Part shown: positions 7,301 through 16,848 of the stretch, piece after piece
Numbering within the stretch: the stretch's first letter is position 1
Layout: each line of letters opens with the position of its first letter
Assembly (NCBI RefSeq): GCF_000159955.1
Contig: NZ_GG695983.1
Location: 42,676 to 106,675, forward strand
Source of the DNA: Paenibacillus sp. oral taxon 786 str. D14
GTDB taxonomy: Bacteria; Bacillota; Bacilli; Paenibacillales; Paenibacillaceae
DNA length: 64,000 nt
Direction: 5' to 3'
Made by a program: the position numbers and the translations under genes
The notes under the pieces: model-generated
Told to the model about the DNA's origin: nothing
The model's database searches: none
What the model saw: only the letters and a program-made list of their open reading frames with translations

Positions 7301-7927
7301 ATGCTGCACCCCATTCGTCATACATTAAAAGACCAAACGCCGCTATATGTTTTTGTTTCCGTGCTGTTTTTAATGGGCGTCGTATTCGGCGCGCTGATGG
7401 TCAACGCATTAACGTTGGAACAACAACAGGATATCTCCCGGTATTTGGGTGATTTCTTTCTATCGATCAATGAAGGCGGGTTCGAGTTTCAGCCGATGAT
7501 GTTCTGGCAAGTCGCTGCCTTGCATTTAAAATGGCTTGGCTTGATCTGGCTATTGGGATTATCCGTGATCGGACTCCCAGGGATCTTAATTCTCGATTTT
7601 CTAAAAGGGGTATTGATCGGCTTTACAGTTGGCTATCTGGTTGGCCAATATACCTGGAAGGGGCTGCTATTCGCCCTCGTGTCCGTAGCGCCGCACAATC
7701 TGATCGTGATTCCGGCCCTGCTGATCGCCAGCGTCGCAGCGGTGAGCTTCTCGCTCAACATCATTCGCTCGCGTGTGTTAATGAGCCGTCCCGGCCAAGC
7801 CACCCGGCCTTTCCTGTCGTATACAGGGCTGACGCTGGCCATGGCTGCGGTGCTACTCGCCATCTCTTCCTTCGAAACGTGGGTGACTCCGGTGATGATG
7901 AGCTGGGTTACGCCATTGATTGCTTGA
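7301..7927 (+). CDS. spoIIM: Stage II sporulation protein M
   Basis: A 208-aa integral membrane protein that, with SpoIID and SpoIIP, remodels septal peptidoglycan during forespore engulfment. Five or so hydrophobic helices are visible, beginning with YVFVSVLFLMGVVFGALMV at residues 11-30. The conserved helix pair GLPGILILDFLKGVLIGF and LVSVAPHNLIVIPALLIAS belongs to the SpoIIM family, and length equals the Bacillus protein (about 214 aa). The ATG follows TAGGAGGC. The gene is monocistronic, bounded by a hairpin upstream and a terminator downstream. Confidence 0.93.
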   Translation: MLHPIRHTLKDQTPLYVFVSVLFLMGVVFGALMVNALTLEQQQDISRYLGDFFLSINEGGFEFQPMMFWQVAALHLKWLGLIWLLGLSVIGLPGILILDFLKGVLIGFTVGYLVGQYTWKGLLFALVSVAPHNLIVIPALLIASVAAVSFSLNIIRSRVLMSRPGQATRPFLSYTGLTLAMAAVLLAISSFETWVTPVMMSWVTPLIA

Positions 7928-7951
7928 ATTCATGCTTGTGTAGGAAAATAA

Positions 7952-7997
7952 ATCCCCCGCACCTGGCTGCTGGCCTAGTCGGGGGATATTCGTTTTT
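7952..7997 (+). terminator. Terminator after spoIIM
   Basis: ATCCCCCG pairs with CGGGGGAT across a 20-nt loop and is followed by ATTCGTTTTT. Confidence 0.75.
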
Positions 7998-8070
7998 CCT
8001 AGCACGTTCTACTAAATTGTGACATCCTGGTGATGTGCCATCCTCAAGATTTTGCAATCTACCAAAATGT

Positions 8071-8100
8071 TTGACTTTGTTGAATATCTCCCCCTATAAT
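8071..8100 (+). promoter_or_regulatory. Sigma-A promoter of fur
   Basis: TTGACT (8071-8076) and TATAAT (8095-8100) are separated by 18 bp, 54 nt before the fur start codon. Confidence 0.75.
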
Positions 8101-8154
8101 GAAAGAAGTGGTCATGAACTTATTGGATGTGCGGCAAGGCTGGGGAGGGATAAC

Positions 8155-8628
8155 ATGGAAGCAAAGATCGAAAAAATCAAACAGCAGTTACAATCCCACG
8201 GTTACAAATTGACGCCCCAGCGGGAAGCCACGGTACGCGTTTTGCTCGAAAATGAAGACGATCATCTTAGTGCGGAAGATGTTTTCATGCTCGTCAAAGA
8301 CAAGGCGCCGGAGATCGGCCTGGCCACGGTCTATCGAACATTGGAATTGCTCAGCGAGCTTCACGTTGTGGAGAAGATCAACTTCGGCGACGGTGTAGCC
8401 CGGTACGACTTGCGTACCGATACGACCAAACATCATCACCACCATTTGATCTGTGTTCAGTGTGGGGCAATGGATGAAATCCGCGAGGATTGGCTTGGAC
8501 CGCTCGAGGAACGCTTGGAGAAGGAATTCAATTTTACGGTGCTGGATCACCGGTTGGATTTTCAAGGCATTTGTTACCGATGCAAGGACAAGAATAACGA
8601 TTCGCCTGGAACAGACAATAAGAAATAA
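8155..8628 (+). CDS. fur: Ferric uptake regulator family repressor
   Basis: A 157-aa Fur family DNA-binding repressor. The winged helix occupies the first 85 residues (YKLTPQREATVRVLLEN and IGLATVYRTLELLSE, the recognition helix). The C-terminal dimer domain has the His run KHHHHHLICVQCG and a second CxxC in GICYRCKDK, so two structural zinc cysteine pairs are present. Position between spoIIM and xerD matches fur (rather than perR or zur) in Bacillus. A longer in-frame reading from 8035 is rejected because the ATG at 8155 follows GGGGAGGG with ideal spacing. Confidence 0.9.
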   Translation: MEAKIEKIKQQLQSHGYKLTPQREATVRVLLENEDDHLSAEDVFMLVKDKAPEIGLATVYRTLELLSELHVVEKINFGDGVARYDLRTDTTKHHHHHLICVQCGAMDEIREDWLGPLEERLEKEFNFTVLDHRLDFQGICYRCKDKNNDSPGTDNKK

Positions 8629-8640
8629 CTTCGTTAAGCC

Positions 8641-8675
8641 GAGCTCTTTACGGCCCTGCCGTAGGGAGCTTTTTA
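8641..8675 (+). terminator. Terminator after fur
   Basis: GAGCTC-TTTACGG and CCGTAG-GGAGCT form an interrupted stem followed by TTTTTAC. Confidence 0.75.
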
Positions 8676-8826
8676 CGTTGCCTCGCACGAGGGGAAACGC
8701 GGCATAAGCCGCATAACCTATGAAGTCATTTCCGCATACTCCCTAGTCTCTCTCTATATACTTAATACATAGGGCGTCCTAGCAGATAATCGGGCGCCTC
8801 CACAAATGATAGAGAGGGTGGGGCTC

Positions 8827-9063
8827 ATGGTCATCTCGCTTCGAAAATGGCTCAGAACAGGGAAATATTTGATCCTGTTTGTCGCACTTGCGTATACTTT
8901 TTATAAGGCGCTAGGACTGCTGGACGATTACCTATTTCGTGAGGACAAGTACCGCGTTCCCGAAGGCTCTGCGGTGAAAGTATTTTATGAAGGCGTACCC
9001 GGAAATAACATGATGGAGACCATGACGGAGAGGCTGAAATTATTTTTCTGGTATGGAGAGTAG
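8827..9063 (+). CDS. yqzK: YqzK family protein (DUF4227)
   Basis: A 78-aa small membrane protein with a single helix near the N-terminus (YLILFVALAYTFYKALGLL) followed by a short conserved tail RVPEGSAVKVFYE. This matches the DUF4227/YqzK family, which in Bacillus also sits between fur and xerD. Function is unknown. Of two in-frame ATGs, the one at 8827 is preferred because AGAGAGGGTGGGG lies directly before it and overlaps the first ATG at 8806. Confidence 0.85.
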   Translation: MVISLRKWLRTGKYLILFVALAYTFYKALGLLDDYLFREDKYRVPEGSAVKVFYEGVPGNNMMETMTERLKLFFWYGE

Positions 9064-9169
9064 TTCATTGTCAGGGGGAGCAGGGAAATTTCGCAGGGAT
9101 GTGGAAATAGTAATCAAGGCGGATGGCTGAAGATATTGCATTTGATAACCAAGAAAGGAGGCGCAGCGC

Positions 9170-10141
9170 ATGGAACGGGATGCGGCCTCTTTTATTTCGT
9201 TTTTGGCCGGGCAACGGGGATTAAGTGAAGCAACGCGGGAGTCCTATGCGCGGGATCTCAAGCAGTACATAAGCTATTTGCAATCGAAGCAGATCAGCGA
9301 TTATCGCCAAGTGACCCGTGCGGGCATCTTGCTCTATTTCGCTTACTTGAAAGATCTCGGCAAGGCGCCGGCAACGATTCAACGCGTGTCTGTCACCCTT
9401 CGCGCTTTCTTTCGGTATTTACTGCAGGAACGGCGGATTGAGCAGGATCCCTTCATCATGCTGGAAATGCCCAAAGTCGAAAAAAAACCGCCGCAAACCC
9501 TCACCGTGGAGGAAACTGAACGGCTGCTGGAAGCCCCAAAGCCCGACACGCCGTTAGGCTTAAGGGACAAGGCCATGCTTGAGCTGCTCTATGCAACCGG
9601 CATCCGCGTATCCGAGCTGATCTCGCTGAACAAGGACGACGTGAACCTGGAGCTTCATTTTCTCCGCTGCACCGGGGAGCGGGGGAAGGAACGCATTCTT
9701 CCGTTTGGAGGAGTCACGGCGGAATGGCTTGATTTGTATTTAAGGGAAGGACGCAGCCATTTGATTCTGGATGAGAGGGAGAACCCGGCTCTTTTCCCGA
9801 ACCGTCGGGGCGGGCGGATTAGCCGCCAAGGCTTCTGGAAGCTGATGAAGAAGTATGGCCAGGAAGCAGGGATTACGTCCGATATTACGCCGCATACGCT
9901 GCGCCATTCCTTCGCCGTTCATCTGCTGGAGCGGGGGGCGGACGTGAGATCGGTACAGGAGCTGCTGGGGCATTCTGATGCTTCCACGATTCAAATGTAT
10001 GTAAGCCGTTCAAGGTCCAATCTGAAGACGGTCTACGACGCTTTTCATCCGCGGACGATGCGGGAGTCTATGGCGCCGGAAGCCGCACAAGAAGGGGACC
10101 CGAAGGATCGTCAGAATGGTTTTCCTTCTGGGAAGGGATAA
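9170..10141 (+). CDS. xerD: Site-specific tyrosine recombinase XerD
   Basis: A 323-aa recombinase that, with its XerC/CodV partner, resolves chromosome dimers at dif. The N-terminal core-binding domain (FISFLAGQRGLSEATRESYARD) spans to about residue 88. The catalytic domain shows the Arg in YATGIRVSELI, HTLRHSFAVHLLERG (HxxR), LLGHSDAS, and the tyrosine in IQMY near residue 277. Compared with the usual 296 aa there is a polar C-terminal extension of about 27 residues after FHPRTMRES. The ATG follows AAGGAGGCG. Position before deoB matches ripX of Bacillus. Confidence 0.92.
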   Translation: MERDAASFISFLAGQRGLSEATRESYARDLKQYISYLQSKQISDYRQVTRAGILLYFAYLKDLGKAPATIQRVSVTLRAFFRYLLQERRIEQDPFIMLEMPKVEKKPPQTLTVEETERLLEAPKPDTPLGLRDKAMLELLYATGIRVSELISLNKDDVNLELHFLRCTGERGKERILPFGGVTAEWLDLYLREGRSHLILDERENPALFPNRRGGRISRQGFWKLMKKYGQEAGITSDITPHTLRHSFAVHLLERGADVRSVQELLGHSDASTIQMYVSRSRSNLKTVYDAFHPRTMRESMAPEAAQEGDPKDRQNGFPSGKG

Positions 10142-10174
10142 CTATAGCTGCATAGATCAAAGGAGTGATAGAAG

Positions 10175-11362
10175 ATGGAAAATGGAAATCGTTTTAGAAA
10201 AATGACCGTCATCGTCCTCGACAGCGTGGGGATCGGCGAACTGCCAGACGCCAAAAAATTCGGTGACGAAGGTGCGCATACGCTGGGGCATATTTTGCAA
10301 ACCGTACCGGGTACTAAGCTGCCTAACCTGCAAAAATTAGGACTGGGGAATATCGCGGAGCTGCCGAATCTGGATCCAGTGGACGAGCCGTTGGCTTACT
10401 TCGGTAAAATGGCTGAGATCTCTGCGGGCAAGGATACGATGACCGGCCACTGGGAGCTGATGGGTCTGAAGATCGAGACTCCGTTCCAAACATATCCCAA
10501 AGGCTTCCCGCGTGATTTGATCGCTCGCTTCGAGCAAGAAACGGGGCGTAAAATCATCGGCAACAAGCCGGCTTCCGGTACGGAAATTTTGGTGGAGCTC
10601 GGGGAAGAGCATATGAAAACCGGAAGCTGGATCGTGTACACCTCGGCGGACAGCGTATTTCAAATTGCGGCCCATGAAGAGATTATCCCGCTGCCGGAGC
10701 TGTACCGGGCTTGCGAAATCGCTCGTCGGCTGACGCTTGAGCCGGAGCATTCCGTTGGGCGCGTAATCGCCCGTCCGTTTATCGGTCAACCGGGCAACTT
10801 CCAGCGCACGCCAAACCGCCACGATTATGCGGTAAAACCGCCGGAACCAACAGTACTAAACGCGTTGAAAAATGCCGGCAAGGAAGTGGTAGCCATCGGG
10901 AAGATTGGCGATATTTTCTCCGGGGAAGGGATTACCGCTTCGTATCCAACGAAGAGCAACCAGCATGGGATCGAAGAAACGCTGCAGCGGATCGGCCAGG
11001 ATTTCACCGGCATGCTGTTCACGAACCTGGTGGATTTCGACTCCTTGTACGGCCATCGTCGCGACCCGCAGGGCTACGCCCGTGCGTTGGAGGAGTTTGA
11101 TGCGGCGGTACCGGATTTGTTGAAAAATGTGGGTGAGAACGACTTGCTGATCATTACGGCCGACCACGGCAACGATCCGATTCATGCCGGAACGGACCAT
11201 ACCCGCGAATACGTGCCGTTGCTTGTTTACGGGCCAAGCCTGAAAAAGCCGGGCAGCCTGGGCATCCGGGCAACGTATGCCGATTTGGCCGCGACGATCG
11301 CCGACAATTTCGGGGTGCATGCAACCGAGCACGGAAAGAGCTTCTTACACGAACTCGTTTAA
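10175..11362 (+). CDS. deoB: Phosphopentomutase
   Basis: A 395-aa alkaline-phosphatase superfamily enzyme interconverting ribose (deoxyribose) 1- and 5-phosphate. Metal-binding segments are [15 protein letters not shown] at the N-terminus, [10 protein letters not shown] with the phosphorylated Thr, [14 protein letters not shown], and ITADHGNDP followed by [10 protein letters not shown]. Length is that of DeoB. It is first in a salvage cluster with pupG and pdp, whose pentose 1-phosphates it processes. The ATG at 10175 has GGAGTGATAG upstream. Confidence 0.96.
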   Translation: MENGNRFRKMTVIVLDSVGIGELPDAKKFGDEGAHTLGHILQTVPGTKLPNLQKLGLGNIAELPNLDPVDEPLAYFGKMAEISAGKDTMTGHWELMGLKIETPFQTYPKGFPRDLIARFEQETGRKIIGNKPASGTEILVELGEEHMKTGSWIVYTSADSVFQIAAHEEIIPLPELYRACEIARRLTLEPEHSVGRVIARPFIGQPGNFQRTPNRHDYAVKPPEPTVLNALKNAGKEVVAIGKIGDIFSGEGITASYPTKSNQHGIEETLQRIGQDFTGMLFTNLVDFDSLYGHRRDPQGYARALEEFDAAVPDLLKNVGENDLLIITADHGNDPIHAGTDHTREYVPLLVYGPSLKKPGSLGIRATYADLAATIADNFGVHATEHGKSFLHELV

Positions 11363-11413
11363 GAGTAGAAGTTCAACTGTCATCTATAGCTTGTGAACCA
11401 GGAGGATTTTGAT

Positions 11414-12250
11414 ATGACGACGACATTAAACATTGGCATGATCCGGGAGGCAGCGGATTATATCCGTTCCCGGTCGACGCTTACGCCAAAGGTAGGATTA
11501 ATTCTGGGCTCTGGATTGGGCGTATTGGCTGATCATATTGAGGAGCCGGTCAGCATCAGCTACCGCGATATCCCGTTCTTTCCGCAGTCGACGGTAGAAG
11601 GCCACGCGGGTGAACTGTTGATCGGGACGGTGCAAGGCACGCCGGTCGTGCTGATGAAAGGCCGCTTCCACATGTACGAAGGATACGGGCCGGAAATGAC
11701 TGCTTTCCCGGTACGGGTCATGAAGGAGCTGGGTGTTACAACGCTGCTGGTCACGAACGCGGCTGGTGGGGTGAACACGTCCTATGAGCCAGGGGATCTC
11801 ATGCTGATCTCCGACCATCTGAATCTCACAGGCCGTAATCCGTTGGTAGGTCCAAACGACGAGGAGCTGGGACCGCGCTTCCCGGACATGTCCCAAGCGT
11901 ACAGCCGCCGTCTGCGTGAGATCGCACGGAAGGTCGCTGCAAACAAAGGAGTGCCTCTGCAAGAGGGCGTCTATGCCGGCTTGCTGGGCCCAACCTATGA
12001 GACGCCTGCGGAAATCCGCATGCTGCGGACGCTTGGTGCTGACGCGGTAGGGATGTCCACCGTTTCGGAAACGATCGTCGCCCGCCATGCCGGCATCGAG
12101 GTGCTGGGGATTTCCTGCATCAGCAATATGGCGGCAGGTATTTTGGACCAGCCGTTGTCCCACCAGGAGGTTATGGAGACGACCGAGCGCGTGCGCGAGA
12201 AGTTTCTAAGCCTTGTATTGTCCATTATCCCGGAAATTGGCGAAGCTTAA
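11414..12250 (+). CDS. pupG: Purine-nucleoside phosphorylase (trimeric type)
   Basis: A 278-aa class I purine nucleoside phosphorylase that splits inosine and guanosine with phosphate. Signature segments are LGSGLGVLAD, VEGHAGELLIG, MKGRFHMYEGY, LLVTNAAGGVN and GVYAGLLGPTYETPAE, then ADAVGMSTVSE carrying the substrate Met-Ser. An in-frame GTG at 11393 exists, but AGGAGG precedes the ATG at 11414 by eight bases. It lies between deoB and pdp, in the drm-pupG order of Bacillus. A second, DeoD-type phosphorylase is encoded at 18303. Confidence 0.95.
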   Translation: MTTTLNIGMIREAADYIRSRSTLTPKVGLILGSGLGVLADHIEEPVSISYRDIPFFPQSTVEGHAGELLIGTVQGTPVVLMKGRFHMYEGYGPEMTAFPVRVMKELGVTTLLVTNAAGGVNTSYEPGDLMLISDHLNLTGRNPLVGPNDEELGPRFPDMSQAYSRRLREIARKVAANKGVPLQEGVYAGLLGPTYETPAEIRMLRTLGADAVGMSTVSETIVARHAGIEVLGISCISNMAAGILDQPLSHQEVMETTERVREKFLSLVLSIIPEIGEA

Positions 12251-12271
12251 GAAGAACGGAGGCAGGGAGCG

Positions 12272-13603
12272 ATGAGAGCGGTAGATCTGATCCGTAAAAA
12301 AAGGGACGGCCAGGAGCTGACGAGCGAGGAAATTGGCTTTTTGGTCAAAGGGTACAGCGAGGGGCAGATCCCCGACTACCAAATGTCCGCATGGGCGATG
12401 GCCGTTTATTATCAAGGGATGAGCGCCCGGGAGACGGCCGACCTGACGATGGCGATGGCCGGTTCCGGGGATACGATTGACCTCGGCTCCATCCGTGGCA
12501 TTAAGGTCGACAAGCATTCGACTGGCGGGGTTGGCGATAAAACAACCGTCGTATTGGGCCCGCTCGTGGCGGCTGCCGGCGTGCCGGTCGCGAAGATGTC
12601 CGGCCGGGGGCTGGGGCATACCGGCGGGACGATCGACAAGCTGGAAGCGATCTCGGGATTCTCTGTAGAGCTTACGAAGGAGCAATTTTTCCGCCAGGTG
12701 AACGAAATTGGCCTCGCGGTCGTCGGCCAAAGCGGCAATATGACACCAGCCGACAAGAAGCTGTATGCGCTGCGGGATGTCACCGCGACGGTGGATTCCA
12801 TCCCGCTGATCGCCAGCAGCGTCATGAGCAAGAAGATCGCCGCCGGCGCAGATGCCATTGTGCTGGACGTCAAGACCGGCAGCGGCGCGTTCATGAAGAC
12901 GCTGGAGGACTCGATCCGTCTGGCCAAGGCCATGGTTGATATCGGCACGCAGGTTGGCCGCCGCACGGTTGCCGTGATCAGCGACATGGACCAACCGCTC
13001 GGTCACGCGATCGGCAATGCGCTGGAGATCAAGGAAGCCGTCGCAACGCTGCGGGGGGAAGGCCCGGCCGATCTCGAGGAGGTCTGCCTGATCCTGGCGT
13101 CGCACATGCTGATTCTCGGCGGCAAGGCGTCGAGCGAGGAAGAGGCTAAAGCCATGCTGGTCGAACAGATCAACAGCGGGCAAGCGCTGGAGAAGCTGAA
13201 GCAAATGGTTGCGGCGCAAGGCGGAAACACGGAGCAGATCGACCATCCAGAGCTGCTGCCGGAAGCGGAGCTGAAGGTGGACGTGAAGGCGACCGCGGGC
13301 GGATTTGTTGAATCGATTCAGGCTGAGGAGATCGGCCTCGCCGCCATGATGCTTGGGGCGGGCCGGGAAACGAAGGAATCCGTCATCGACTTGGCTGCCG
13401 GCGTAGAGCTGCGCAAGAAAATCGGCGATCCGGTTGAGGCGGGCGAAACGCTGGCGGTGCTGCATCTGAACCGCAGCCATGAAGCAGGCCTCGCGGAGGC
13501 GGAGCGGCGCATTCTAAACGCTTACGGCATTTCCAGCACGAAGGTGCCGCGCCGGCCGCTGGTTTTTGCGCTGGTGACGCCGGACGGGATCAAGCGGTTC
13601 TGA
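12272..13603 (+). CDS. pdp: Pyrimidine-nucleoside phosphorylase
   Basis: A 443-aa enzyme phosphorolysing uridine, thymidine and deoxyuridine. The N-terminal [20 protein letters not shown], the phosphate loop [13 protein letters not shown], the segment [18 protein letters not shown] and [11 protein letters not shown] are diagnostic of the thymidine/pyrimidine phosphorylase family. Length equals the Bacillus enzyme (433 aa) within ten residues. It starts 21 nt after pupG behind GGAGGCAGGGAG and ends the salvage operon. The sequence is GC-rich like its neighbours. Confidence 0.96.
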   Translation: MRAVDLIRKKRDGQELTSEEIGFLVKGYSEGQIPDYQMSAWAMAVYYQGMSARETADLTMAMAGSGDTIDLGSIRGIKVDKHSTGGVGDKTTVVLGPLVAAAGVPVAKMSGRGLGHTGGTIDKLEAISGFSVELTKEQFFRQVNEIGLAVVGQSGNMTPADKKLYALRDVTATVDSIPLIASSVMSKKIAAGADAIVLDVKTGSGAFMKTLEDSIRLAKAMVDIGTQVGRRTVAVISDMDQPLGHAIGNALEIKEAVATLRGEGPADLEEVCLILASHMLILGGKASSEEEAKAMLVEQINSGQALEKLKQMVAAQGGNTEQIDHPELLPEAELKVDVKATAGGFVESIQAEEIGLAAMMLGAGRETKESVIDLAAGVELRKKIGDPVEAGETLAVLHLNRSHEAGLAEAERRILNAYGISSTKVPRRPLVFALVTPDGIKRF

Positions 13604-13620
13604 GCGGTTCGGAATTTGCA

Positions 13621-13870
13621 CCGGACAGCCGAAAGTTGCATGACGAAATAGCGGTATAAAATGGCCTTATTTTCGCTGAACGAAGGATTTATGGAGAAAT
13701 AGAGGAATGGAATGGCCTTATTTTGGGCTGCAGACGATCAAACGGGGATATTTCCGCTTCCATCCGAAGAATAAGGGTAAAAAGTTCCTCTATTTGCGAA
13801 TCAACGCCTCATATCAACAAAATAAGGCCTAAAACTTCCCTTATTCAAAGGGTTGTGGCATGTAACGCCA
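13621..13870 (+). repeat. Intergenic repeat region with repeated and inverted GGCCTTATTTT blocks
   Basis: This 380-nt gene-free stretch (13604-13983) contains ATGGCCTTATTTT at 13661-13673 and 13712-13724 and the inverted form AAAATAAGGCC at 13819-13829, plus several related AATAAGG and GAAATAG/CTATTTG motifs. It reads like a dispersed intergenic repeat of the sort I recall from Paenibacillus genomes; no coding function is visible. Confidence 0.6.
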
Positions 13871-13877
13871 AGAAATC

Positions 13878-13898
13878 AAACGCCGAAAGGCGTTTTTT
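13878..13898 (+). terminator. Terminator of the deoB-pupG-pdp operon
   Basis: AAACGCC-GAAA-GGCG followed by six T residues; a compact tetraloop hairpin. Confidence 0.8.
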
Positions 13899-13911
13899 CT
13901 TTTGGTGCCAG

Positions 13912-13941
13912 GAATATTATTCCTCTTTCATGCCGATACTA
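13912..13941 (+). promoter_or_regulatory. Forespore (sigma-G/F type) promoter of dacF-spoIIA
   Basis: GAATA (13912-13916) and GATACTA (13935-13941) are separated by exactly 18 bp. The -35 matches GMATR fully and the -10 matches CATNMTA in 6 of 7. dacF is a forespore gene in Bacillus, where a sigma-H promoter also feeds spoIIA; no sigma-H promoter was recognised. Confidence 0.55.
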
Positions 13942-13983
13942 GGTTAGCAGAATCCAGACTTATGTCTAGAAGGAGGATAAACC

Positions 13984-15174
13984 TTGAAAAGACGGATGTT
14001 GACCTGGTTTGCCGCGTTCGTATTGGCCGTATCGGTGTGGCCGACCTACACCAGTGCTAATCATGGCGGTCCGCATGACGGGGATGATGAAATCGCATTG
14101 GCGGAAAATGCGTTGTCCGCCGTCTTAATCGATGCCGATACCGGCACAGTAATTTACGAGAAGAAGAGTCATGAGAAGCTGCCACCTGCCAGCATCACCA
14201 AAATCATGACGATGTTGCTGACCATGGAGGCGATCGATAACGGCACGCTGAAGCTGACCGATAAGGTGACGACAAGCGAATATGCGGCATCGATGGGCGG
14301 CTCGCAGATCTTTCTGGAGCCGGGCGAAACGATGACTGTGGATGAGCTGTTGAAGGGCGTGGCTATGGCGTCTGGGAACGATGCGTCCGTGGCGCTTGCC
14401 GAGAAGATCGCCGGCTCGGAAAAAGCCTTCGTCAAAATGATGAACGAGCGAGCGCAGCAGCTGGGACTCAAGGATACGCATTTTGCGAACTGCAACGGCT
14501 TGCCGGTGGCGGACCATTATAGCTCAGCTTACGATATCGCCATTATGAGCCGGGAGCTGCTGAAGCATGAGGAGATTACGAAGTATACCGGGGCGTATCA
14601 GGATTATTTGCGCCAAGGCACCGAGAAGCCGTTCTGGCTCGTGAATACGAACAAACTCGTGCGCTTCTACAGCGGGGCAGACGGCCTGAAAACCGGCTAT
14701 ACCTCGGAAGCGAAGTTCTGCCTGGCCGCTACCGCAAAACGTGACGGACTTCGCCTGATCGCTGTAGTGCTGGGCGAGCCGAATACTAAAACGCGGAACA
14801 GCGAAGTCTCGGCGATGTTCGATTACGCCTTCTCGCAATACGCGTTGCTGCCGATTTATCAAGCCGGGGAAACGATTGGCAAGGTGAAGGTGCAGAAGGG
14901 GATGAGCGCCCAGTTGGAGCTGACCGCCGCCAAACCGCTGAATGTACTGGTCAAAAAGGGTGTGAAGCAAGACAGCATCACGCATAAGTTGATCGCACCA
15001 GAAAAGCTTGCAGCACCGATTAAAGCCGGTCAAACGATCGGCAAGCTGGTCGTCTATCAGGATGGCCGCACGTTGACAGAGTTCGAGCTGACCGCCCCTG
15101 CGGACATTGATAAAGCGGGCTGGTGGACATTGTTCAAGCGAACCGCGGCACACTTGTTTTTTGTAGATTCATAG
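13984..15174 (+). CDS. dacF: D-alanyl-D-alanine carboxypeptidase DacF
   Basis: A 396-aa low-molecular-weight penicillin-binding protein (S11) that trims stem peptides of spore peptidoglycan. An N-terminal signal peptide (MLTWFAAFVLAVSVWPTYTSA) is followed by the catalytic domain with PASITKIMT (SxxK), MASGNDAS (SGN) and LKTGYTS (KTG). The C-terminal PBP5-like beta domain runs from about residue 285. The TTG start at 13984 follows AGAAGGAGGATAA. It directly precedes spoIIAA as in Bacillus, which supports DacF over other DacA paralogues. Confidence 0.93.
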   Translation: MKRRMLTWFAAFVLAVSVWPTYTSANHGGPHDGDDEIALAENALSAVLIDADTGTVIYEKKSHEKLPPASITKIMTMLLTMEAIDNGTLKLTDKVTTSEYAASMGGSQIFLEPGETMTVDELLKGVAMASGNDASVALAEKIAGSEKAFVKMMNERAQQLGLKDTHFANCNGLPVADHYSSAYDIAIMSRELLKHEEITKYTGAYQDYLRQGTEKPFWLVNTNKLVRFYSGADGLKTGYTSEAKFCLAATAKRDGLRLIAVVLGEPNTKTRNSEVSAMFDYAFSQYALLPIYQAGETIGKVKVQKGMSAQLELTAAKPLNVLVKKGVKQDSITHKLIAPEKLAAPIKAGQTIGKLVVYQDGRTLTEFELTAPADIDKAGWWTLFKRTAAHLFFVDS

Positions 15175-15264
15175 GGCTTTTCTTCTAGTTTTGTCAGGCG
15201 GCAGGAATCCGGCCTGAGGTCGTAGAATTGTTGTGTTCATGTCTAGGGAGGAGAGTGAACAGGC

Positions 15265-15618
15265 GTGAATTTGCATGTGGAAATGGTAAGACACCGCGAG
15301 ACATTAATTGTACGCTTGAGCGGGGAATTGGATCATCATACGGCGGACAACGTCCGCATGCGGATGGATGAAGAAATCGCCCGCGGGAACTGCCGCAATC
15401 TGGTGTTAAGCCTCAAAGAGCTGCAGTTTATGGATAGCTCCGGCATCGGCGTCATCCTCGGAAGATATAAGCTGATCAAGCAAAAGGGCGGGAAGATGGT
15501 CGTATGTGACGTCAACCCGCCGGTATATCGACTGCTGGAAATGTCGGGATTGTTTAAAATTATGTCCATCTTCGAAAACGAGGATCTGGCGCTGACGGAA
15601 CTGGAGGTGGCCCTGTGA
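15265..15618 (+). CDS. spoIIAA: Anti-sigma F factor antagonist SpoIIAA
   Basis: A 117-aa STAS domain protein that, when dephosphorylated by SpoIIE, displaces sigma F from SpoIIAB in the forespore. The phosphorylatable serine lies in the conserved [15 protein letters not shown] segment. The gene starts with GTG at 15265 behind GGGAGGAG. Its TGA overlaps the spoIIAB start (GTGA), so partner and switch are translated together. Confidence 0.97.
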   Translation: MNLHVEMVRHRETLIVRLSGELDHHTADNVRMRMDEEIARGNCRNLVLSLKELQFMDSSGIGVILGRYKLIKQKGGKMVVCDVNPPVYRLLEMSGLFKIMSIFENEDLALTELEVAL

Positions 15619-16076
15619 GTACCAACGCGAATCAAGCCGGGAATTTCATGAAACTTCAATTTGCCGCGAAGTCCGAAAATGAATCGTTTGCCCGGGTGAC
15701 CGTCGCTGCCTTCGTTTCTCAGCTGGATCCTACGATGGATGAAATCACCGACTTGAAGACGGTGGTTTCGGAAGCGGTCACCAATTCCATCATCCACGGA
15801 TATGACGGGAACCCGGAAGGGATTGTCACCATCTCTGCTTCCATTGAGGGCGATACGGTGACCTTGATCATCGAGGATCAAGGCCGAGGTATTGAGGATG
15901 TGGAATTGGCGAAGCAGCCGCTTTATACGTCGAAGCCGGAACTGGAGCGCTCGGGGATGGGCTTTACGATTATGGAAAATTTTATGGATGAATTCGATGT
16001 GACCAGCGAGATTGGCGGGGGCACGCGCATTCGGATGAAGAAGAGGATTGTATCCAAGAAAGCTTTATACAATTAG
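15615..16076 (+). CDS. spoIIAB: Anti-sigma F factor and serine kinase SpoIIAB
   Basis: A 153-aa GHKL-fold kinase that holds sigma F inactive and phosphorylates SpoIIAA. ATP-lid motifs are present: the N box [12 protein letters not shown], the G1 box [11 protein letters not shown], and the G2 box [16 protein letters not shown] start overlaps spoIIAA by four bases, and sigF follows 11 nt later. N-terminus is slightly extended compared with Bacillus (146 aa). Confidence 0.97.
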   Translation: MSTNANQAGNFMKLQFAAKSENESFARVTVAAFVSQLDPTMDEITDLKTVVSEAVTNSIIHGYDGNPEGIVTISASIEGDTVTLIIEDQGRGIEDVELAKQPLYTSKPELERSGMGFTIMENFMDEFDVTSEIGGGTRIRMKKRIVSKKALYN

Positions 16077-16087
16077 GGGTTGGAGCT

Positions 16088-16843
16088 ATGGATGCCGAAG
16101 TGAAGCAAATCTCGAGAGAGTTTTTGGACGACACGGAAGTGAAACGGTTGATCGCCCTGAGTCAATCCGGGGACAACGCTGCTAGAGACCGGCTGGTGAA
16201 CTGCAACATTCGACTTGTCTGGTCCGTCGTGCAGCGGTTTATGAATCGGGGATACGAACCCGAGGATTTGTTTCAAATCGGCTGTATCGGCCTGCTGAAG
16301 TCGGTGGACAAGTTTGATCTCAGCTATGATGTGAAGTTTTCTACGTATGCGGTGCCGATGATCATCGGGGAAATTCAGCGGTTCCTGCGCGATGACGGGA
16401 CGCTGAAGGTCAGCCGTTCATTGAAGGAGATGGCGAACAAGGTTCGCAAGAAGAAGGATGAACTGTCCAAACAGCTGGGCCGGCTTCCAACCGTCAAGGA
16501 AGTTGCCGATGAGCTGGGTGTTACACCCGAGGATGTCGTGTTTGCCCAAGAGGCGAACAAACCGCCGGCATCCATTCACGAAACCGTATTTGAAAATGAT
16601 GGCGATCCGATCACACTGATGGATCAAATTGCTGACGAGACCCAGGAGCGCTGGTTCGACAAGCTGGCACTACATGAAGCGATCGACGGCTTAACCGACC
16701 GGGAACGTCTTATCGTGTACCTTAGGTACTATCGCGACCAGACCCAATCAGAGGTGGCGACCCGGCTTGGGATATCCCAGGTTCAGGTGTCCAGGCTCGA
16801 GAAAAAAATATTACAAAGCATTCGCGATCAGATCGCGCAATGA
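16088..16843 (+). CDS. sigF: RNA polymerase sporulation sigma factor F
   Basis: A 251-aa sigma-70 family factor that switches on forespore genes after polar division. Region 2 shows DLFQIGCIGLLKSVDKFDLSYDVKFSTYA split around residues 55-85, region 3 includes VSRSLKEMANKVRK, and region 4 ends with the helix-turn-helix QSEVATRLGISQVQVSRLEK. It is the third gene of the spoIIA operon behind GGGGTTGGAG. The spoVAA, ytfI and ypeB promoters in this window are of the related sigma-G class. Confidence 0.97.
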   Translation: MDAEVKQISREFLDDTEVKRLIALSQSGDNAARDRLVNCNIRLVWSVVQRFMNRGYEPEDLFQIGCIGLLKSVDKFDLSYDVKFSTYAVPMIIGEIQRFLRDDGTLKVSRSLKEMANKVRKKKDELSKQLGRLPTVKEVADELGVTPEDVVFAQEANKPPASIHETVFENDGDPITLMDQIADETQERWFDKLALHEAIDGLTDRERLIVYLRYYRDQTQSEVATRLGISQVQVSRLEKKILQSIRDQIAQ

Positions 16844-16848
16844 AAGGG

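Noticed and set aside
8711-8741. Possible forespore promoter GCATA ... CATACTC before yqzK
   Set aside because: The spacer is 19 bp and the -10 ends in C; weaker than the four promoters with exact 18-bp spacing, and yqzK has no known sporulation role.
9170-10141. Apparent loss of two residues after the XerD catalytic tyrosine (MYVSRSR versus the common IYTHVSR)
   Set aside because: The spacing from the tyrosine to the next conserved VY is still ten residues, so there is no deletion, only a different local sequence.
12206-13480. 424-codon minus-strand frame opposite pdp
   Set aside because: Shadow of pdp; no ribosome binding site and no recognisable domain.
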